Source: an uncultured Lachnospiraceae bacterium (GTDB lineage Bacteria > Bacillota > Clostridia > Lachnospirales > Lachnospiraceae). From it: DNA of 11,289 nt. Shown here in pieces: positions 5,299 to 11,289 of this stretch (positions are counted from its first letter, which is position 1; the number at the start of each line of letters is the position of its first letter). The stretch lies in NCBI GenBank assembly GCA_910578475.1, contig CAJTRK010000059.1, forward strand, positions 1 to 11,289, written 5' to 3'. The notes below the pieces were generated by a model. It was not told the DNA's origin. It was given only the letters and a program-made list of their open reading frames with translations, and did no database searches. The position numbers and the translations under genes were made by a program.

Positions 5299-7734
5299 AT
5301 GAAATTTGGTTATTTTGATGATGCCAGCCGCGAGTATGTCATCACCACCCCGAAAACCCCGCTGCCCTGGATTAACTATCTGGGCTGCAATGACTTTTTT
5401 TCACTGATTTCCAATACCTGCGGCGGCTATACCTTTTATAAAGATGCGAAACTGCTGCGCCTGACAAGATATCGCTATAATGATGTGCCGTCCGATATCA
5501 ACGGCAAATATTTCTATATCAAAGACGGCGGCTGTGTATGGAATCCCGGCTGGAAACCAACCCAGACCGAACTGGACGGCTACGAGTGCCGCCACGGCAT
5601 CGGTTACAGCCGTTTTACAGGCTGCAAAAACGAACTGGAGGCTTCCGTTCTTACGTTTGTTCCGATGGACGATAACTGTGAAGTAAGCCAAATCAGACTG
5701 ACCAACAAATCCTCCGAAACCAAAGACGTCTCTCTCTTTTCCTATGTAGAGTGGTGTCTGTGGAATGCCGATGACGATTCCAGAAACTTTCAGCGGAATC
5801 TGAACACCGGTGAGGTAGAAGTCATCGGTTCTGCCATTTACCATAAAACGGAGTACAGAGAGCGTCGGAATCATTATGCGGTCTACTCGGTCAATGCGCC
5901 GGTGGACGGATTCGATACGAGCCGGGATGCTTTTCTCGGAGCTTACCGCGGCGTGGCAGAGCCGGAAGCAGTAGAAAACGGCAAGTGCACGAACTCCCTG
6001 GCAAGCGGCTGGTCTCCCATCGCTTCTCACCAGCTTCATATGAGCATTGCACCCGGCGAAACGAAATCCTTTGTTTTCGTATTGGGTTACATAGAAAATC
6101 CCGAAGAGGAAAAATGGGAATCTCCCGGCGTCATCAATAAAAAACCGGCGGAGCGGATGCTTGCAAAATACCGGACGGATGCCGATGTAGAGAGGGCTTT
6201 TGCCGCACTGAACGATTACTGGACAGGACTTCTTTCCAAATACAGCGTGAAATCCTCCAATGAAAAAGTAGACCGCATGGTCAATATCTGGCATCAGTAC
6301 CAGTGTATGGTGACTTTTAATATGTCCCGCTCCGCCTCTTATTATGAGTCGGGCATCGGCCGCGGTATGGGCTTCCGGGATTCCTGCCAGGACCTTCTCG
6401 GCTTCGTGCACCTGATTCCCGACCGGGCAAGACAGCGTATTATCGATATCGCCTCTACCCAGTTTCAGGATGGCAGCGCATATCACCAGTATCAGCCTCT
6501 GACCAAAAAAGGAAATTCCGATATCGGCAGCGGTTTCAACGATGACCCGTTATGGCTGATTGCCGGCGCTTCCGCGTATATAAGAGAAAGCGGCGATACT
6601 TCCATTCTGACGGAAATGGTTCCTTTCGATAACGATATGTCTGTTGCCGCGCCGCTGATGAACCACCTGAAACGCTCGTTTGACTACACGGTGAACCATA
6701 AAGGCCCCCACGGCCTTCCGCTGATTGGACGTGCTGACTGGAACGATTGTCTGAACCTGAACTGTTTCTCCGCGCATCCGGGCGAGTCCTTCCAGACTTT
6801 CGGCCCTTCCGAAGGCCCCGTGGCGGAATCTGTATTCATCGCGGGTATGTTCGTAAAATACGGAGAAGAATATGCGCAGTTATGCGAATTGATGAATGAC
6901 AGTGCGGAAGCGGAACGTGCAAGAGCAGAAGTAAAAGTAATGTACGATACAATTTTGAAAGAAGGTTGGGACGGCGACTGGTTTGTCCGCGCTTATGATG
7001 CGCACAGCCATAAGGTCGGCTCCAAAGAATGCGAAGAAGGGCAGATTTATATCGAGCCGCAGGGCTTCTGCGTTCTCGCCGGCGTCGGCGTAGAAGAAGG
7101 ACTTGCGGAAAAAGCGCTCGATTCCGTAAAAGAAAAGCTGGACACAAAATACGGCGTAATGCTTTTACAGCCTGCTTATACGAAATATCATCTTGAACTT
7201 GGCGAAGTATCTTCCTATCCGCCGGGCTACAAGGAAAATGCGGGTATTTTCTGCCATAATAATCCCTGGGTGTCCATCGCGGAAACGGTCATCGGCCGCG
7301 GCAGCCGCGCTTTTGAAATCTATCGGAAGACCTGTCCTGCTTATGTGGAGGAATGCAGCGAAATCCACCGGACCGAGCCCTATGTGTATTCCCAGATGAT
7401 AGCGGGCGCGGACGCAAAATTCCACGGCGAGGCCAAGAACAGCTGGCTGACAGGTACTGCCGCATGGACTTTTGTCAACATTTCCCAGTATATTCTGGGC
7501 GTATACCCTACCCATACGGGTCTGAGCATCAATCCATGCGTTCCCGCAGGATTCGGCGATTTTGAACTCACAAGAAAATTCCGGGAAGGAATCTATCATA
7601 TCAAAGTTGTCAATCCGGATAATGTGGAAAAAGGCATCCAATCCATTACCGTTGACGGTCAGACCGTCGAAGGATGCGTGATTCCTTATGTGGCAGGAAA
7701 GACAGAATATGATGTTGTGGTAACGATGGGATAG
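5299..7734 (+). CDS. cbp: Cellobiose phosphorylase (GH94)
   Basis: This cytoplasmic enzyme converts cellobiose plus phosphate reversibly to alpha-glucose 1-phosphate and glucose, with inversion at the anomeric carbon, saving one ATP over hydrolysis. Its 811 residues match clostridial cellobiose phosphorylases; cellodextrin phosphorylases are much longer. The N-terminal beta-sandwich covers about 1-300, followed by the (alpha/alpha)6 catalytic barrel and a small C-terminal beta part. The general acid is Asp483 in RADWNDCLNL. Residues corresponding to known Cellulomonas enzyme sites are all present: Arg344, His653, Gln699, Thr718 and Gly719 for phosphate, Arg355, Asp361 and Trp481 at subsite -1, and Glu636 and Lys645 at the acceptor glucose site. 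The start follows AGAAGGAG with 10 bases to ATG. The gene is divergent from the importer and regulator. The symbol is a family name; specificity for cellobiose over laminaribiose rests on overall resemblance and the acceptor-site residues. Confidence 0.96.
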   Translation: MKFGYFDDASREYVITTPKTPLPWINYLGCNDFFSLISNTCGGYTFYKDAKLLRLTRYRYNDVPSDINGKYFYIKDGGCVWNPGWKPTQTELDGYECRHGIGYSRFTGCKNELEASVLTFVPMDDNCEVSQIRLTNKSSETKDVSLFSYVEWCLWNADDDSRNFQRNLNTGEVEVIGSAIYHKTEYRERRNHYAVYSVNAPVDGFDTSRDAFLGAYRGVAEPEAVENGKCTNSLASGWSPIASHQLHMSIAPGETKSFVFVLGYIENPEEEKWESPGVINKKPAERMLAKYRTDADVERAFAALNDYWTGLLSKYSVKSSNEKVDRMVNIWHQYQCMVTFNMSRSASYYESGIGRGMGFRDSCQDLLGFVHLIPDRARQRIIDIASTQFQDGSAYHQYQPLTKKGNSDIGSGFNDDPLWLIAGASAYIRESGDTSILTEMVPFDNDMSVAAPLMNHLKRSFDYTVNHKGPHGLPLIGRADWNDCLNLNCFSAHPGESFQTFGPSEGPVAESVFIAGMFVKYGEEYAQLCELMNDSAEAERARAEVKVMYDTILKEGWDGDWFVRAYDAHSHKVGSKECEEGQIYIEPQGFCVLAGVGVEEGLAEKALDSVKEKLDTKYGVMLLQPAYTKYHLELGEVSSYPPGYKENAGIFCHNNPWVSIAETVIGRGSRAFEIYRKTCPAYVEECSEIHRTEPYVYSQMIAGADAKFHGEAKNSWLTGTAAWTFVNISQYILGVYPTHTGLSINPCVPAGFGDFELTRKFREGIYHIKVVNPDNVEKGIQSITVDGQTVEGCVIPYVAGKTEYDVVVTMG

Positions 7735-7752
7735 GATATTTTCTCAAAGACG

Positions 7753-7783
7753 ATTCAGAGAATGCTTCGCATTCTCCTTGAAT
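7753..7783 (+). other. Hairpin after the phosphorylase gene
   Basis: An 8-bp stem GAGAATGC/GCATTCTC with a TTC loop is extended by ATTCA/TGAAT across a 2-base bulge. It begins 18 bases after the stop codon. Only a weak T content follows (gattt), so it is a poor intrinsic terminator. It may still terminate, or protect the 3' end of, the phosphorylase message. It could also belong to the same repeat element that adjoins it at 7797. Confidence 0.55.
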
Positions 7784-7796
7784 GATTTACACTGTC

Positions 7797-7820
7797 GCAA
7801 TTTCCTATAGATAAAAAAAA
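7797..7820 (-). repeat. Short repeated element after a terminator, copy 2
   Basis: The sequence gcaatttcctatag followed by ataaaaaaaa repeats the element at 33-55, with one g missing. As in the first copy, it lies immediately beyond the stem of a minus-strand terminator, read on the minus strand as a T-run, then ATCTATAGGAAATTGC. Confidence 0.5.
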
Positions 7821-7848
7821 GGGGCGGTGGACAATACTTCACCGCCCC
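7812..7848 (-). terminator. Intrinsic terminator, minus strand
   Basis: A perfect 9-bp GC-rich stem GGGGCGGTG/CACCGCCCC (7821-7829 with 7840-7848) closes a 10-base loop and is followed on the minus strand by eight T. There is no T-run on the plus side. It should end transcripts coming from the exporter operon, whose last gene stops 313 bases upstream, or a small RNA made within that gap. Confidence 0.85.
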
Positions 7849-8161
7849 TAACTGCGTGCATATTCCAAAGCAGGTGTGATATAACATGTGTTGTTTATTT
7901 TGTTATTGTATTGCAGATGGGCATGCGCTGCCTTTGTATTACGCTTTTTTCAGAAAATTAAATCTGAATTAAATGTTGGAAACTCCTTGAAATATAAGGA
8001 TTGTATGCTTCCAATCATTTTCATTTCTCATACAAATCTGCTCTGTCAGGAATTTTTCATGATGCTTCTGCAATATATTGATTTGTATCAGAGGCGGCGT
8101 TTTCATTTTATTAAAACATAATTTAACAATATGGTTTCTTTGTGAAATGAGCCATAGTTTA
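7849..8161. other. Intergenic stretch with no recognised gene
   Basis: These 313 AT-rich bases lie between the minus-strand terminator and the stop of the last exporter gene. I see no open frame with a ribosome binding site, no RNA family I recognise and no convincing promoter. On the minus strand it could be a long 3' untranslated region or the site of a small RNA ending at the terminator. Confidence 0.5.
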
Positions 8162-8833
8162 TCAATATCTTTTCATGATAGAATCAACCATCATTTTCCC
8201 ACATCTTTTTACTTTTGCGAAAGCCAGGAATATCAATACGAAGCCGCCGAGCAAAAGCCATGTCTTCTCTGGAGGGAGTCCCATGCTCATCCGAAAAAGC
8301 CAGAAAACGCCGAGCTGTCTTTTTAATCCATAACACATGATATAATAAAGAAATGCCGCCATATACCCCGCAACTGTGTTTCCGCTTACGCCGGCGGTCA
8401 CAAAACCGATGCTACCCAAAAAGAGCGCCGAGGAAAAACCGCCGTAAAAATGATACCACCGCACTTCGCATTCATTCAGATACATAATTCCAACAAAAAT
8501 GGAAATGAGCATCAACAGCGCAGCAATTGAGTATAACACCCGTAATTTATAAATAGCAGACCCATTTATTTTCTTCGACGCAACGACATCCCGGATACTG
8601 CTGTCCTGTTCCGGCAGAAATATCGGCGTCAGCAGAGCCACCCCCACAAAAGGAAGAAAATACTCCAACGGCTTGCTCACATCCTTTCCTTTTAATGCGG
8701 TAATCGGAAATAAAACCGCAGTCAGAAACAGGATTCCGACAGCCGCCAGAAACGGCATCAGGAGATGATGGCGCAGATTTGCCTTTATGATTTCAATCTT
8801 TATACTCATGTCAGTTCCCCGCTTTCTTTTCAT
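8162..8833 (-). CDS. Small ABC-2-like membrane permease subunit
   Basis: This hydrophobic 223-residue protein is probably the second membrane subunit of the exporter encoded upstream. Membrane segments are visible at about residues 25-45, 57-74, 98-118, 130-149, 151-170 and 190-207, the six-helix pattern of ABC-2 permeases. No catalytic motif is present. It begins 9 bases after the previous stop. Two starts are possible. The given one has AAAGGA overlapping the upstream stop, but 13 bases away. An ATG eight codons later (at 8809, MSIKIEI) has GGGGA at 7 bases and gives a more typical permease N-terminus; I consider the later start at least as likely. The substrate is unknown. Confidence 0.8.
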   Translation of the reverse strand: MKRKRGTDMSIKIEIIKANLRHHLLMPFLAAVGILFLTAVLFPITALKGKDVSKPLEYFLPFVGVALLTPIFLPEQDSSIRDVVASKKINGSAIYKLRVLYSIAALLMLISIFVGIMYLNECEVRWYHFYGGFSSALFLGSIGFVTAGVSGNTVAGYMAAFLYYIMCYGLKRQLGVFWLFRMSMGLPPEKTWLLLGGFVLIFLAFAKVKRCGKMMVDSIMKRY

Positions 8834-8842
8834 ACTACTGAA

Positions 8843-10096
8843 TCAGTCCTTTGCATGCTTTCCGCGATTCAAAATCAGCCGCTTCGCTCTTAGAAGTTTT
8901 CCACTTCTTTTCCTGTGGAGCAAAAACACTTCCAATGCAATCAATCCAACGGCCAGTATCAGGTAAAAGCTTCTGTTCCATAAAAACGTCTGATATTCCT
9001 CCTGGAATATCTGAAGCTTGGTCAGGCTATTGTGCCGCAATACAAGGTTCCACTTTGTCATCGTCCCCGTCAGTTCATTTTGCCCTATCGACAAATACCA
9101 CCAGACGCCCTGCAGAAAAACAGCGGGCAGCGGGGAAATGAGTTCCGTCACCACCACGCCGAGCGCGATAACGGTCATCAGTTCCGGCAAAAGCCAGAAA
9201 GCCGCAAGCCAAAAACCTTTCCACCACACAATATCCAGTTCAGGATAGAGACCATTCAGGCAGATTACCGCATGAAGCAGCGTCACCAACAAAGGCAGCA
9301 TCATACAGAACACCAATGCGGCATATCGTATGCCCGCAATTTTAACGGAAGATGTTTTTCGGCTGTAAATCAAAGCTTCTGCCCGGCTCCTTCTGTCCAT
9401 GTCCCAGAATGCCGCGGCGGCAAAAACCGGCATTATCGCAAGAAAAATTCCCATATAATCGCAATAAAGCCTGATATAGGCTTTCCCTATCTCCTCGTTC
9501 GTCATAATAACATGATATTCTGCCAGCGCCGACGCATAATCCATCGGAACCGTTGAAAACGCCGCTGTCAATTTTTTCTCCGCATAATCGGAGCCGCCGC
9601 CGATTAAACCGTCAGCCTCGTTCATCAAAACAAGAAAACGCTCGTAGCTTATTTCCGCCGGCACATAATCAGGCAGAACGGCCTCGTGGTATTCTATGGT
9701 CTGACTGTCATCCACGACCGTATAATCATAACCGGCCGGTTGATAATCCGTAAAAGAGCCCAGTTCCTCCTTCGTCAGCCCCGTCAGTTCTTCCAGAATT
9801 TCCGCCATGCGGACTTCATCCTCTTCTTTTAAAAATACTTCCCTGTAAAACATCAGCGGATAGGCTCTATAATACCCTCTCACATATTCTTCCACAAGGT
9901 GTTGCACCGCCGCGGGTATTATCACATCCGGGTCTTTCGTTATAATTGTTCCGTATGAAGCGTTTTCTTCCGTCGGCATTGCCAGTTTTGCCTTTAACGC
10001 CGGTGTAAACTGCGTCAGATAAGCCAGTACGATTGCCGCCGTAAAAAGCCAAAACAGGAAGGAACGGACTATTTTTTTACATTCTGTCAGAAACAT
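8843..10096 (-). CDS. ABC transporter permease with large extracytoplasmic domain
   Basis: This 417-residue membrane protein is probably the main channel subunit of the exporter. One membrane segment lies at about residues 11-31, followed by a hydrophilic, acidic region of roughly 170 residues (32-205) that should face outside. Five further segments follow at about 205-230, 255-280, 293-318, 320-338 and 375-394, and the C-terminus is basic and cytoplasmic. This layout, a large loop between helices 1 and 2, is seen in ABC-2 exporters of the type that handle peptides, lipids or antibiotics. Its start overlaps the end of the ATPase gene by 10 bases and is preceded by GGAGG, so the two are translationally coupled. 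I do not recognise a specific family name, and the substrate is unknown. Confidence 0.85.
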   Translation of the reverse strand: MFLTECKKIVRSFLFWLFTAAIVLAYLTQFTPALKAKLAMPTEENASYGTIITKDPDVIIPAAVQHLVEEYVRGYYRAYPLMFYREVFLKEEDEVRMAEILEELTGLTKEELGSFTDYQPAGYDYTVVDDSQTIEYHEAVLPDYVPAEISYERFLVLMNEADGLIGGGSDYAEKKLTAAFSTVPMDYASALAEYHVIMTNEEIGKAYIRLYCDYMGIFLAIMPVFAAAAFWDMDRRSRAEALIYSRKTSSVKIAGIRYAALVFCMMLPLLVTLLHAVICLNGLYPELDIVWWKGFWLAAFWLLPELMTVIALGVVVTELISPLPAVFLQGVWWYLSIGQNELTGTMTKWNLVLRHNSLTKLQIFQEEYQTFLWNRSFYLILAVGLIALEVFLLHRKRSGKLLRAKRLILNRGKHAKD

Positions 10097-11142
10097 GTCT
10101 TTTCGCCTCCTGTCTTCCGGCCTGCTGCCGCGTTGCCTGCCGATACTTTCCTGTCCGCCGCGCCTTTTTCATGCGCTTCTCCGCTACCGCTCTTTGCTTC
10201 CGTGCCTCTGCCTTGCATCTCCATACCCTTTCCATGCGCTTCTTTGCCTCTGCCCCGTACTTCCCCATTCATTGCGTTTGCACAAAGGCAGTACAAATAG
10301 GCGTCTTCACAATTTGCTTCGTCAGGGGACGCTCCTTTCACGTCCGGCGGCGTTTCGGAAAGAAAACGGACGGTTGTATGGTTTCCCTGTTTCAGCATGC
10401 CGGTTACAAGATACTTTTCTTTTATCCACAGCAGCTCTTCACCATCGACGTCCGCCCGGAAAACGCGTCCTGCCGCATTTTCCAGAATTTCTTTCATCGT
10501 TCCATGCCATAAAATTTCCCCTTCATTCAAAACCGCCAGATTTTCGCAGGAAGCTTCGATGTCCCCTACAATATGGGTGGAGAGAATAACAATCCGCTCT
10601 TCCGCCACCTCGCATAACAGATTCCGGAAACGGATACGCTCTTCCGGGTCGAGCCCCGCCGTCGGTTCATCCACAATCAGCACGCGCGGGTCATGCAGCA
10701 AAGCCTGCGCAATGCCAAGCCTCCGCTTCATGCCTCCGGACAGACTTCGTATTTTCTTGTGCCTTTCCTCCGACAGATGAACTTTCTCCAGCAAGCTGTC
10801 TATCCGCTCCCGCCGCTCTCCTTTCGGTATTTCCGACAGCATGCCGAGATAATGAAGCGCTTCCTCTGTCGTCATAAATGGGTACATGGAAAAATCCTGC
10901 GGCAGATAACCGATTATGCTCCGGATTTCCTTCGCCTCCTCAATCGGGATTCCGCAAACGGTAATACTTCCGCTCTGCTTTTCATGCAGCGTCGCCAGTA
11001 TCTTCATCAGCGTACTTTTTCCCGCGCCGTTTCTCCCCAACAATCCGAACATCCCCTGACCGATTGTCAGATTGATGTCTTTCAACGCCTGTTTTTTCCC
11101 ATAAAATTTGTTGACGTGTTCCAAAATAATCTGATTTTCCAT
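10087..11142 (-). CDS. ABC exporter ATP-binding protein with repeat-bearing C-terminal tail
   Basis: This is the ATPase that powers the exporter formed with the next two genes. Numbered from an ATG at 11154, it shows Walker A GRNGAGKS (40-47), Q-loop Gln86, signature LSGGM (138-142), Walker B VLIVDEP with catalytic Glu163, D-loop at 165-169 and H-loop His194. I prefer the ATG at 11142 (the fifth codon of that frame), because GGAGG lies exactly 5 bases before it, while the first ATG lacks a good site. It resembles the CcmA/BcrA group of drug, peptide and ABC-2 exporters. The usual end, near EDAYLYCL (about 283-290), is followed here by about 65 extra residues rich in Gly, Lys, Ala and Glu, containing degenerate 7-residue repeats. 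The tail is intact in frame up to the overlap with the permease gene. Confidence 0.92.
   Translation of the reverse strand: MENQIILEHVNKFYGKKQALKDINLTIGQGMFGLLGRNGAGKSTLMKILATLHEKQSGSITVCGIPIEEAKEIRSIIGYLPQDFSMYPFMTTEEALHYLGMLSEIPKGERRERIDSLLEKVHLSEERHKKIRSLSGGMKRRLGIAQALLHDPRVLIVDEPTAGLDPEERIRFRNLLCEVAEERIVILSTHIVGDIEASCENLAVLNEGEILWHGTMKEILENAAGRVFRADVDGEELLWIKEKYLVTGMLKQGNHTTVRFLSETPPDVKGASPDEANCEDAYLYCLCANAMNGEVRGRGKEAHGKGMEMQGRGTEAKSGSGEAHEKGAADRKVSAGNAAAGRKTGGEKTCF
10162..10266 (-). repeat. Degenerate 21-nt (7-residue) tandem repeats in the ATPase tail
   Basis: Five 21-base units code for residues 297-331, counted from the ATG at 11154. Units such as KEAHGKG and GEAHEKG follow a loose pattern xEA(H/Q)G(K/R)G. 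At DNA level tgcctctgcc recurs at 10203 and 10245 (42 bases apart) and catgcgcttct at 10170 and 10233 (63 bases apart), both multiples of 21. This points to expansion by slippage or unequal exchange followed by divergence. Confidence 0.7.
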
Positions 11143-11154
11143 ACCAACCTCCAT

Positions 11155-11289
11155 GTCGTTCTTTCAGTCTGCGCATTTAACGCCATTTTGTACAACCTGC
11201 CTTACAACCCGGATTCTCGGAGTTAACATGACGAGGTTGGTACCTTCACTCCGAGATCCTCATATATTTTTGCATGCTTATTGAGAAGT
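11155..11289 (-). promoter_or_regulatory. Upstream region of the exporter operon with inverted and direct repeats
   Basis: A 9-base inverted repeat TCTCGGAGT/ACTCCGAGA (11215-11223 with 11248-11256) encloses 24 bases. Nearer the gene, TACAACC occurs at 11191-11197 and 11203-11209, 12 bases apart. Either could bind a regulator or fold in the leader RNA. I find no convincing -35/-10 pair on the minus strand. The regulator, if adjacent, lies outside the window. Confidence 0.4.

Noticed and set aside
5401..6486. A 361-codon minus-strand frame inside the phosphorylase gene
   Set aside because: It is a shadow of a strongly conserved GH94 gene on the plus strand and has no family resemblance of its own.
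7888..8121. A 77-codon plus-strand frame between the convergent operons
   Set aside because: No ribosome binding site, atypical composition and no recognisable motif; it more likely reflects chance in AT-rich sequence.
10077..10268. A 63-residue basic frame on the minus strand overlapping the ATPase tail and permease start
   Set aside because: It has no ribosome binding site and is an alternate-frame reading of the 21-base repeats; the ATPase frame continues unbroken to a normal overlap with the permease gene.
11211..11275. Plus-strand GAGGTTGGTACC followed by a T-run, resembling the end of a T-box riboswitch
   Set aside because: The match to the T-box consensus is partial, the terminator helix would be only about 4 bp, and the space for stem I and the specifier loop would lie inside the ATPase gene on the other strand.

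Overview
The window looks like chromosome of a mid-GC anaerobic Firmicute, most likely a clostridium of the Lachnospiraceae type. This is inferred from the strong GGAGG-type ribosome binding sites, short intergenic gaps, a GH94 cellobiose phosphorylase that from memory closely resembles the clostridial enzyme, an Ala/Asp/Asn/Thr-rich linker behind the lipobox of the solute-binding protein, and a sugar importer with no ATPase of its own. I saw no rRNA, tRNA, CRISPR array, transposase or phage gene.

Positions 1-7734 hold a cellobiose uptake and phosphorolysis locus. On the minus strand, in transcription order, lie a LacI-family regulator (4756-3743), a sugar-binding lipoprotein (3635-2199) and two CUT1-type ABC permeases (1992-982 and 979-110), closed by an intrinsic terminator at 49-81. 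Divergently, on the plus strand, lies an 811-residue cellobiose phosphorylase (5299-7734) with all expected GH94 active-site residues. The proposed pathway is: the lipoprotein captures cellobiose or a related beta-glucoside, the permeases import it using an ATPase encoded elsewhere (MsmX type), and the phosphorylase splits it with phosphate into glucose 1-phosphate and glucose. The LacI-type protein probably senses the sugar.

The 542-bp divergent intergenic region (4757-5298) is AT-rich. It contains a 14-bp sequence found on both sides, once in the leader of the regulator gene and once just downstream of a good promoter for the phosphorylase. These are the best operator candidates. A near-consensus catabolite-repression (cre) site lies just before the lipoprotein gene. 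A set of TTTACA-like boxes at an 11-bp period lies in the middle of the intergenic region.

Positions 7735-8161 form a 427-bp gap between convergent operons. It holds a hairpin after the phosphorylase gene, a strong minus-strand terminator, and the second copy of a short sequence that also follows the terminator at 49-81.

Positions 8162-11289 hold a minus-strand ABC exporter operon of unknown substrate: an ATPase (11142-10087, overlapping the next gene by 10 bases), a 417-residue permease with a large extracytoplasmic domain, and a 223-residue permease. The ATPase carries an unusual C-terminal tail containing degenerate 7-residue (21-nt) tandem repeats. The operon's upstream region has an inverted repeat and a direct repeat but no convincing promoter.

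Most of the content is recognisable. The least explained items are the heptad-repeat tail, the shared post-terminator element, the G8 tract in the lipoprotein gene and the phased boxes between the divergent promoters.
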